NCBI GenBank assembly: GCA_024543015.1
Contig: JAMXCY010000084.1
Location: 1 to 5,221 of the forward strand
Direction of reading: 5' to 3'
Length of the DNA stretch: 5,221 bases
Source: Candidatus Omnitrophota bacterium
GTDB lineage: Bacteria > Omnitrophota > Gorgyraeia > JAFGHF01
The first letter of the stretch is position 1; every line of letters begins with the position of its first letter. A program made the position numbers and the translations under genes. Shown one piece after another: positions 1-4,803 of this stretch. The notes under the pieces are model-generated. The model was not told the DNA's origin, did no database searches, and saw nothing but the letters and a program-made list of their open reading frames with translations.

Positions 1-18
1 CTAACCTAAATCCTTAGT

Positions 19-106
19 ATATACCGCCATAGATAACTTAAATCAGGTGAGAAAGGAGGGGGAAGCAATTACTCTTAGCTTAAGTTATCGCCAGATGGTG
101 ATATAT
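19..106. repeat. Two-part imperfect inverted repeat upstream of the porin gene
   Basis: An inner perfect 10-bp arm pair, GATAACTTAA at 32-41 and TTAAGTTATC at 80-89, is nested inside an outer 12-position arm pair, 19-30 with 95-106. The outer pair has one C/A mismatch (24/101) and one G-U wobble (26/99). The two pairs are separated by a small asymmetric internal loop (A31 opposite 90-94). The 38-nt apical loop carries an SD-like purine run, AAAGGAGGGGGAAG, at about 53-66. The right arms lie over the candidate -35 and -10 of the porin promoter. The element could therefore be an operator or cruciform at the DNA level, or a folded RNA from a transcript entering from the left. I do not recognise it as a named riboswitch class. 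The complementarity is seen directly; any function is inference. Confidence 0.6.
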
Positions 107-107
107 T
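80..107 (+). promoter_or_regulatory. Candidate extended -10 promoter of the porin gene
   Basis: TGATATATT at 99-107 fits an extended -10 (TGn followed by TATATT, 5 of 6 matches to TATAAT). A weak -35, TTAAGT at 80-85 (3 of 6 matches to TTGACA), lies 16 bp upstream. Extended -10 promoters tolerate poor -35 boxes. Transcription would start near 114, giving a leader of about 77 nt that includes the hairpin at 126-143. The tract 101-115 is very A/T-rich, so the register is uncertain. Confidence 0.45.
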
Positions 108-125
108 ATATAAATAGGTAAATAT

Positions 126-143
126 CTAGGGTTGAAACCCTAG
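126..143 (+). promoter_or_regulatory. Hairpin in the porin mRNA leader
   Basis: CTAGGG at 126-131 and CCCTAG at 138-143 form a perfect 6-bp stem around TTGAAA; T132-A137 and T133-A136 could close it further. Only a short TTT follows at 144-146, so it is not a convincing terminator. It is more likely a 5'-leader stem-loop that affects mRNA stability or an attenuation-like step, or a DNA operator. TTGAAA also resembles a -35 box, but no good -10 follows at proper spacing (TATGTG at 153-158 is poor). The function is inferred. Confidence 0.5.
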
Positions 144-160
144 TTTAAGGAATATGTGTG

Positions 161-183
161 AAGTTAGTTAACTTTTAAGGAGG
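161..183 (+). promoter_or_regulatory. AAGTTA/TAACTT palindrome next to the porin ribosome binding site
   Basis: AAGTTA at 161-166 and TAACTT at 169-174 form an inverted repeat separated by GT. It lies directly upstream of a strong Shine-Dalgarno sequence, AAGGAGG at 177-183, which sits 7 nt before the ATG at 191. The SD spacing is ideal and supports the chosen porin start. The octamer TTTAAGGA occurs both at 144-151 and at 174-181, so part of the SD region is duplicated upstream. The palindrome may be an operator half-site pair or a weak A/T-rich hairpin. Confidence 0.6.
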
Positions 184-190
184 AAATTAA

Positions 191-1690
191 ATGAGTAGAA
201 AAATCGCCTTGTTTTGCGCTTTAATAGGCCTGGTAGCTTTCGTAGCTGCCCCTGCCTATGCCGAAGTGCAAAATATCAAGATTTCTGGCGACATTCAGTC
301 ATTGGCTGTCTATCGTAACAACTATGACTTAGAAGATGGACGAAACTACTGGACTGCTAACCAGATTTCTGAGTATCTCGCAGAAGATTCTAACTCCTTT
401 CTACAGTCGATAGTTAGACTGCGGATAGATGCAGACCTGACTGATAATGTCGCAGCAGCCATCAGATTGACTAATGTCCGAGAATGGGATAATACTGTGA
501 CCGCTGATGAAAGGGACATTGTCCTAGATTTGGCCTATGTGACCTTAAAGGAGATGTTGTATTCTCCTTTAACGCTCGTTATTGGTCGTCAGGAATTACT
601 TTATGGTAGTGGATTAATTGTTGGTCCTGGCCGCTTCCAGGATGATTTTGCCGTCCTATATGACGACTTAGTTCCTCTGCACGGTTTTGATGCAGTACGG
701 GCTATTCTCGATTACGACCCCTGGACACTAGATTTAATCCTGGTAAAAATAGAGGAAGCTGAGGATGTAGCCGATACAACAGCTGGAGATGCTACCGACG
801 ACAGAGATAGTGATGTAGACCTTTATGGCGCCAATTTAGGTTACAGATTTGACCAGTACGATGCAGAGGCGGAAGCCTACCTCTTTTTCAAAAGAGATGA
901 GAATTACGCTTTAACTGTAACTGCAAATGGTAGCCCCTCTAACCTCCGTACCTTTACTGAGAATTATGTTTATACGCTTGGTCTAAGAGGAAGCGCTGTA
1001 CCGCTGGACAACTTAACCCTCAGGGGAGAGATTGCTGGACAGCTTGGCCACATTGGAGATCCCAGTGCTGGACCAGATGGTGGCGATCTGGAGCTAGATC
1101 GCGAAGGGCTAATGATCGACGTTTCTGGTGAGTATGATTTTGCTGATGTGCGGTTTAATCCTATTGTCGGAGTAGAGTATCTCTATCTTTCCGGCGAAGA
1201 AGCGGGAGTTACCGGTGACTTTGGGGCCTGGGACCCGATGTATCGCTCTAGATTTATCGGCACTATCCGCGACGCCTTAGAAAATCTCTATACTACCGGC
1301 GACCCGGCAGATACCAGTGGTTGGACTAACCAGCATACTATTAAGGCAATGGGTTCTTTGGACTTAGGCGAATTGGTTGATGGCTTAAGCTTAGATTTGG
1401 CCTATCTGCATTATTGGTTTGATGAGGAACCTATTGCTGGTGCGGATGATGACATCGGTGATGAAATCACCATGAGGCTTGCCTATGATTACACTGAAGA
1501 TGTAGAGTTCTTCTTAGATGGCGCCTGGTTTTTCCCTGGTGACTACTATGCTGATGTTCACCGCAGTTTCTACGCTTTACCCGGTGAGGGAAACAATACA
1601 GGAAATAGTGCTGCTACTAACGTCGTTAGAAATCGCGTTTCCAACGACACTGCAGTCTCCCTTATTGGTTCTGTCAAGGTTAGCTTCTAA
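191..1690 (+). CDS. Outer-membrane beta-barrel porin, alginate-export-like
   Basis: This 499-residue protein is probably a channel in the outer membrane. It has a classic Sec signal peptide: a basic start (SRK), a hydrophobic core at about 5-20, and a signal peptidase I site AYA|E after residue 24. The mature part alternates polar and hydrophobic residues in short amphipathic strands with Asp/Gly/Asn-rich turns, and it ends in GSVKVSF. A C-terminal Phe is the usual outer-membrane barrel (BAM) signature. Residues about 126-149 (LTLVIGRQELLYGSG and following) resemble the conserved GRQEL.YG segment of the alginate_exp porin family. An acidic stretch at 188-210 has 11 Asp/Glu in 23 residues and is likely an external loop. 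The substrate cannot be read from sequence; alginate itself is not implied. The gene stands alone, with its own SD (AAGGAGG, 7 nt spacing) and a strong terminator after it. Barrel assignment is secure; the family name is probable. Confidence 0.85.
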   Translation: MSRKIALFCALIGLVAFVAAPAYAEVQNIKISGDIQSLAVYRNNYDLEDGRNYWTANQISEYLAEDSNSFLQSIVRLRIDADLTDNVAAAIRLTNVREWDNTVTADERDIVLDLAYVTLKEMLYSPLTLVIGRQELLYGSGLIVGPGRFQDDFAVLYDDLVPLHGFDAVRAILDYDPWTLDLILVKIEEAEDVADTTAGDATDDRDSDVDLYGANLGYRFDQYDAEAEAYLFFKRDENYALTVTANGSPSNLRTFTENYVYTLGLRGSAVPLDNLTLRGEIAGQLGHIGDPSAGPDGGDLELDREGLMIDVSGEYDFADVRFNPIVGVEYLYLSGEEAGVTGDFGAWDPMYRSRFIGTIRDALENLYTTGDPADTSGWTNQHTIKAMGSLDLGELVDGLSLDLAYLHYWFDEEPIAGADDDIGDEITMRLAYDYTEDVEFFLDGAWFFPGDYYADVHRSFYALPGEGNNTGNSAATNVVRNRVSNDTAVSLIGSVKVSF

Positions 1691-1707
1691 CTTAGTGATT
1701 TAGTTTT

Positions 1708-1740
1708 ACCCCCGGAGGCATAAGTCTCCGGGGGTTTTTT
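1708..1740 (+). terminator. Rho-independent terminator after the porin gene
   Basis: A 9-bp perfect GC-rich stem, CCCCCGGAG at 1709-1717 with CTCCGGGGG at 1726-1734, is extended by A1708-T1735 and has an 8-nt loop. Six T residues follow at 1735-1740. It lies 18 nt after the porin stop. There is no T-run on the opposite strand, so it should act on + strand transcripts only. It separates the porin from the downstream operon. Confidence 0.95.
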
Positions 1741-1763
1741 AATGAGTACATCACTTACGGAGC

Positions 1764-1792
1764 TTGCAAAAACCCTACAAATGTGCTAAAAT
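1764..1792 (+). promoter_or_regulatory. Sigma-70-type promoter of the acyltransferase operon
   Basis: TTGCAA at 1764-1769 (4 of 6 matches to TTGACA) is followed by an exact 17-bp spacer and TAAAAT at 1787-1792 (5 of 6 matches to TATAAT). A TGn extension at 1784-1786 makes it an extended -10. It sits just after the terminator and before the first gene of the operon. Transcription is expected at about 1798-1800, only 7-9 nt before the ATG at 1807, so the mRNA would be nearly leaderless. Confidence 0.75.
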
Positions 1793-1806
1793 TTCTGCAA
1801 TAAAAG

Positions 1807-2745
1807 ATGAAGCTATTTAAAGACAAAGAACGGAAAAAACGCCTGGAGAGGTGGTTTGGCCGGCAATGGCTGAAACTGGTGATGCTGGTTACGCGTCCTT
1901 TAACCTTAAAAACAGCCCATGCCCTTGGGCGGGTTACGGGAAGATTAGCCTTTTATCTTGTTCTGCGCCACCGCCGGGCCGCTGTGCGCAACATCAAGCT
2001 GATCTACGGAAAAGAGAAATCTAAACAAGAGTTACGGGAGATGATTCGACGCACTTTTATCCATGCTTCCTGTTCTGGCTGGGAAGTACTTTATATTTAT
2101 ACGCATTCCTTAAACGGTAAAAAAGTAGAAGATTCAATCAAAAGGGTAGAAGGTCTTGAACACCTAAAGAAGGCGGCAGCAAAAGGTAAGGGCGTAATTG
2201 GCCTGGCTGCCCATTTGGGAAATTTCACTCTTTTAGGAAGAAAATTGAATTCATTGGGATTCGAGAATACAGCAATAATGCGCCAGATGAAAGACTCCAA
2301 GCTAGAAAAAATACTGATTAAAATGAGGGCCGAATTTGGGCAAGGTTGCATACCTAAGCTGCCTGTTTTCCGGGCAATCAAAGAGAGCATCTCCTGGTTA
2401 AGGGCAGGGAAGGTTTTGATTTTATACATGGACCAAAGATCAGGCAAAGGAGTAACGGTAGACTTTATGGGCATCCCCACACCCACTCCCACAGGCGCGG
2501 CTGTATTCGCTTTAAAGACCGGGGCTGCGGTACTACCCATTGTTAACGTCCGGGATAAAGACGGCCTTTATAAGCTGATTATTGGCGAGGAAGTTCCTGT
2601 AATAAAGACAGGTGATCAAAAGAAAGACGTTCTTGTTAACACGCTAAAATTCAATAAAGCAATTGAGAAATATATCCGCCTTTATCCGGACCAGTGGTTC
2701 TGGTTCCATAACCGATGGAGGGGGATAAAGGTAAATGGGGCTTAA
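1807..2745 (+). CDS. LpxL/HtrB-family lipid A (lysophospholipid) acyltransferase-like protein
   Basis: This 312-residue protein matches the usual length of LpxL/HtrB-type enzymes, which move an acyl chain onto lipid A precursors or related lipids at the inner-membrane cytoplasmic face. The N-terminus is very basic (residues 2-19) and is followed by a hydrophobic/amphipathic anchor region at about 21-53. Family landmarks are the catalytic block AAHLGNF at 134-140, R174-x3-G178, D209-Q210, the VDFMG..TPTPTG block at 218-230, the KTGA.VLP block at 237-244, and the C-terminal WFWFHNRWRG at 297-306. Odd point: family members have HX4(D/E), but here H136 is followed by T141 (codon ACT), so the expected acidic partner is missing. 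TAA lies two codons upstream, so ATG 1807 is the earliest start; no SD is visible before it. It is the first gene of the operon, with its stop overlapping the next gene by 11 nt. Family is secure; activity and substrate are uncertain. Confidence 0.88.
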   Translation: MKLFKDKERKKRLERWFGRQWLKLVMLVTRPLTLKTAHALGRVTGRLAFYLVLRHRRAAVRNIKLIYGKEKSKQELREMIRRTFIHASCSGWEVLYIYTHSLNGKKVEDSIKRVEGLEHLKKAAAKGKGVIGLAAHLGNFTLLGRKLNSLGFENTAIMRQMKDSKLEKILIKMRAEFGQGCIPKLPVFRAIKESISWLRAGKVLILYMDQRSGKGVTVDFMGIPTPTPTGAAVFALKTGAAVLPIVNVRDKDGLYKLIIGEEVPVIKTGDQKKDVLVNTLKFNKAIEKYIRLYPDQWFWFHNRWRGIKVNGA

Positions 2746-3382
2746 GCTGTTATCGGTATTTGCTTGCTTGTCGTTTCTGCTTTGCGGTTGTGCCGGAGGC
2801 AGGCATGTTATCGGCTATGATATAATTAAACCGCCGCTGGCCCCGCCAGATATGGGTAAGGTAAGCATTTCGGTTTTTGACGATCAAAGGCCCAGGCAGG
2901 AGCGCGAAGGAACAAAAGGAAAACTGCTTAACTTTAGCTCTCGTGACTCCCACTTTAGCAAAAAGGTTCCCGAAGCCATTGTAGAAGCTCTCTCGGCAGA
3001 GTTGAATAACGTCGGTTTCTCCGTCGTTGAAGAAAGCAACACCCCTGACTATAGTATCTCCGGTTCTGTTAAGCATTTTCAGGCAATCATGGCCCCGGCC
3101 AAGATAACCTTTCTTCCTTATTTAGGCGTTGTCTCGACTATCTGGGCCAAAGACGACTTTACCCTTGCCCTAAGCATCTACATCAAGATGAGCGACCGGC
3201 AAGGCAAGATTATAATCGATAAGACCTTTGATGTTTCTGAAGATATGAAACTACCTACAGGGCTCCTCAGCCTGGCTCGCTATTCCCACGGCTTCAATCA
3301 TAAGCTTAAATTACTAGATGAGGCATTGAAGGATATAATAGGGCAAATCCGTGATCAGGTAATAATCCAAGTGGAAAAATGA
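2735..3382 (+). CDS. Envelope lipoprotein, YajG-like
   Basis: This 215-residue lipoprotein has a short signal peptide with a hydrophobic core at 4-17 and a lipobox LCGC, giving lipidated Cys19. Ala at +2 is not the Asp inner-membrane retention signal known in enterobacteria, so outer-membrane placement is likely if that rule applies here. The mature protein begins with a Pro-rich stretch (PPLAPPDMG, 33-41), then a beta strand ending in FDDQRPRQ, a helix at about 78-94, and alternating beta strands (DYSISGSV, LALSIYIKMSD, KIIIDKTFDV). The last part, from about 189, is a helix. This order resembles the YajG family of uncharacterised lipoproteins, but identity is low by eye and the role is unknown. 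It starts inside the acyltransferase gene with GGAGG at 2717-2721, and its stop overlaps the protease start in ATGA. Lipoprotein status is secure; the family is tentative. Confidence 0.8.
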   Translation: MGLKLLSVFACLSFLLCGCAGGRHVIGYDIIKPPLAPPDMGKVSISVFDDQRPRQEREGTKGKLLNFSSRDSHFSKKVPEAIVEALSAELNNVGFSVVEESNTPDYSISGSVKHFQAIMAPAKITFLPYLGVVSTIWAKDDFTLALSIYIKMSDRQGKIIIDKTFDVSEDMKLPTGLLSLARYSHGFNHKLKLLDEALKDIIGQIRDQVIIQVEK

Positions 3383-4206
3383 CTAAGTTGTGGTGGTGCG
3401 CCTTGCTAAGCTATAAAAGCTTTCAAATCTCGGCCTTTTGCTTAATAATAACTTTTTCTTTATCTTTTAACTGCCTGGCCGAATATAATTTAGCAACCAG
3501 AAAAGAAGAGAATCTTTTCTTCAGCACAGCAAGTGAAGTAAAGCTGGGGCGTTCCCTGGCCCGGAAGGTAGAGCAAAGGTTTGAGTTTTCTCAGGACCCT
3601 CGCCTGCAAGAACGTGTAGATAAAATTGGTCAAAAATTAATTTTAGTCTGCGAGAGAAAAGATATCACTTATTCTTTCACAGTTTTGGAAGACGAAAAAG
3701 TCAACGCCTTTGCTCTTCCCGGCGGATATATTTACGTTAATACGGCTCTAGTCAAAAAGGCTGACTCCGACGACGAAATAGCCGCTGTCCTGGCCCACGA
3801 AATGGGACATATTGTCGCCCGGCATAGCATCAAGAGACTTCAAGCTGCCTTAGGTTATAGCCTAATCAGCATCCTGACTCTTGTGGCAACTAAAGATGCT
3901 CGCTTTAAAAGGGGAACCGACCTGGCCTTTAGCCAAATAATGCTGGGTTATTCCAGGGAAGATGAATTGTTGGCCGATCAGCTCTCGGTTAAATATTTAG
4001 AGAAGTCCGGTTATAACCCTGAGGCCGTGATTAGTTTCTTAAACAAGTTGAAACAGATAGAAAAAGAAGCGCCGCTTAAACCCCTTGTTGCCGGTTACGC
4101 CAGAACCCACCCCTATCTGCCTCAACGCATTGCGGCAGTAAAAGAACAGGTATATGGTAAAATGGATTTCAATGATTATATCAATAGAAGCAACACTGAC
4201 AGATAG
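3379..4206 (+). CDS. Exported M48-family zinc metalloprotease (LoiP/YcaL/BepA-like)
   Basis: This 275-residue protein probably cleaves or clears misfolded envelope proteins. An N-terminal hydrophobic segment at about 16-33 ends in NCLA|E, a plausible signal peptidase I site after A34, which would release the enzyme to the periplasm. The peptidase core has every landmark of M48: FALPGGYIYVNTALV (111-125), DDEIAAVLAHEMGHIVARHS (131-150) with HExxH at H140-E141-H144, the third zinc ligand in YSREDELLAD (probably E196), and the THPYLPQRI motif (H244). There is no C-terminal TPR domain, so the length fits LoiP/YcaL-type enzymes rather than full BepA. The start overlaps the lipoprotein stop by 4 nt (ATGA) and has no strong SD (GTGGA at 3371-3375), so translation is probably coupled. 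By analogy with BepA and LoiP, and with its lipid-acylation and lipoprotein neighbours, a role in outer-membrane upkeep is a fair inference. Confidence 0.92.
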   Translation: MTKLWWCALLSYKSFQISAFCLIITFSLSFNCLAEYNLATRKEENLFFSTASEVKLGRSLARKVEQRFEFSQDPRLQERVDKIGQKLILVCERKDITYSFTVLEDEKVNAFALPGGYIYVNTALVKKADSDDEIAAVLAHEMGHIVARHSIKRLQAALGYSLISILTLVATKDARFKRGTDLAFSQIMLGYSREDELLADQLSVKYLEKSGYNPEAVISFLNKLKQIEKEAPLKPLVAGYARTHPYLPQRIAAVKEQVYGKMDFNDYINRSNTDR

Positions 4207-4220
4207 AAAGGAGAAAACCT

Positions 4221-4412
4221 ATGCCCCAAAAGCATAAATGTCAAATATGCCAAAGAGATGTTGACGACAGCTTAAGCCTGGCTCATATCAAGGCAGAGGA
4301 ATATATTATTAAACTGATTAGCCAAGATCATCCGGAGTGGAATAAGGATAAAGGCGCGTGTAACCTCTGTTTAGAGTATTACCGGGAATTAATTAAACGA
4401 ACAGAGATATAA
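4221..4412 (+). CDS. Small four-cysteine, zinc-ribbon-like protein of unknown function
   Basis: This 63-residue protein has two CxxC knuckles, C7-x2-C10 near the start and C47-x2-C50 near the end, enough to bind one zinc ion. His5, His22 and His37 are further possible ligands. Between the knuckles is a probable helix (18-34, LSLAHIKAEEYIIKLIS) and the turn DHPEWNKDKGA. A helix LEYYRELIKRT closes the protein. It has no signal peptide or membrane segment, so it should be cytoplasmic. An excellent SD, AAAGGAG at 4207-4213, lies 7 nt before the ATG, which together with the clean CxxC pairs argues that this is a real gene. It follows the protease by 14 nt and precedes the EF-Tu-domain-like gene by 28 nt. 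I do not recognise a named family. Metal binding is inferred from spacing only; a redox role for the cysteines is also possible. Confidence 0.8.
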   Translation: MPQKHKCQICQRDVDDSLSLAHIKAEEYIIKLISQDHPEWNKDKGACNLCLEYYRELIKRTEI

Positions 4413-4426
4413 ACAGAACTAAAAAA

Positions 4427-4440
4427 GAGAGGAGGCTCTC
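4427..4440 (+). promoter_or_regulatory. Shine-Dalgarno in the loop of a hairpin touching the start codon
   Basis: GAGAG at 4427-4431 pairs with CTCTC at 4436-4440 around a GAGG loop. The SD GGAGG is at 4431-4435, 5 nt before the ATG at 4441, so the 3' arm of the stem ends directly against the start codon. Folding would present the SD in the loop but place the start codon at the base of the stem, which could tune translation of the downstream gene. The pairing is seen directly; the effect is inferred. Confidence 0.55.
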
Positions 4441-4803
4441 ATGTTTCTCGGTCTTTTTAAGAGGAAGCCCAGACTTGTAACAGTAAAAAGAAAGGCTAAA
4501 GCCAAAAAAACTGCAATCAAAAAGAAAGTCCGACCATTAAAAGCTGTAAAGGTAAGACCTAAAATAGTAGGTAAAATCACTCACTATTTTCCTCATGTTA
4601 AAGCGGGAGTAATTCTAGTTACCAACGGTACTATTGCCTTAGGGGATACCCTCCGATTTAAGGGACACACTACTGAATTTAAACAGAAGGTCAATTCATT
4701 ACAGATTAATAATGTTGCTATTAAGCAAGCGAAACCGGGGCAGGAGATCGGCTTATTAGTAAAATCTCGAGTCCGGCATAATGATCTGGTCTATAAAGTG
4801 TGA
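4441..4803 (+). CDS. EF-Tu domain-2-like beta-barrel protein with a basic N-terminal tail
   Basis: Residues about 41-120 form a complete stand-alone domain like domain 2 of translational GTPases: KIVGKITHYF strand, NGTIALGDTLRFKGH (62-76), VNSLQIN, and AKPGQEIGLLV (97-107), ending in NDLVYKV. Such short elongation-factor-like proteins without a GTPase domain are known in bacteria and archaea, and their function is unclear. Before this domain lies an unusual tail: residues 7-41 hold 18 Lys/Arg and no Asp/Glu, with Ala, Val and Pro between, likely disordered and suited to binding RNA, ribosomes or DNA. The first residues MFLGLF are hydrophobic but too short for a membrane segment. The ATG at 4441 has GGAGG 5 nt upstream. 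Its stop overlaps the transporter start by 4 nt (GTGA), implying coupling. Domain identity is firm; the tail's role is inference. Without the GTPase domain it cannot act as an elongation factor itself. Confidence 0.87.
   Translation: MFLGLFKRKPRLVTVKRKAKAKKTAIKKKVRPLKAVKVRPKIVGKITHYFPHVKAGVILVTNGTIALGDTLRFKGHTTEFKQKVNSLQINNVAIKQAKPGQEIGLLVKSRVRHNDLVYKV

Noticed and set aside
95..121. An eight-codon leader peptide (ATG at 95, TAA at 119-121)
   Set aside because: The only SD-like run (56-62) is over 30 nt upstream, and the tiny frame overlaps the candidate -10 element.
126..146. The CTAGGG/CCCTAG hairpin as an intrinsic terminator
   Set aside because: Its stem is short and only TTT follows, unlike the strong terminator at 1708-1740.
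1..190. A known riboswitch in the porin leader
   Set aside because: I looked for cobalamin, TPP, fluoride and c-di-GMP type conserved boxes and saw none. Structure alone does not support a class name.
1518..1703. A 61-residue + strand frame inside the end of the porin gene
   Set aside because: It lies almost wholly within the porin in another frame, has no RBS and no recognisable composition, and the porin frame is strongly supported.
2097..2540. A 147-residue minus-strand open frame
   Set aside because: It is the antisense shadow of the acyltransferase, whose family motifs run through this stretch.
2750..3076. A 108-residue minus-strand open frame
   Set aside because: It is the antisense shadow of the lipoprotein gene; no RBS or protein-like features were seen.
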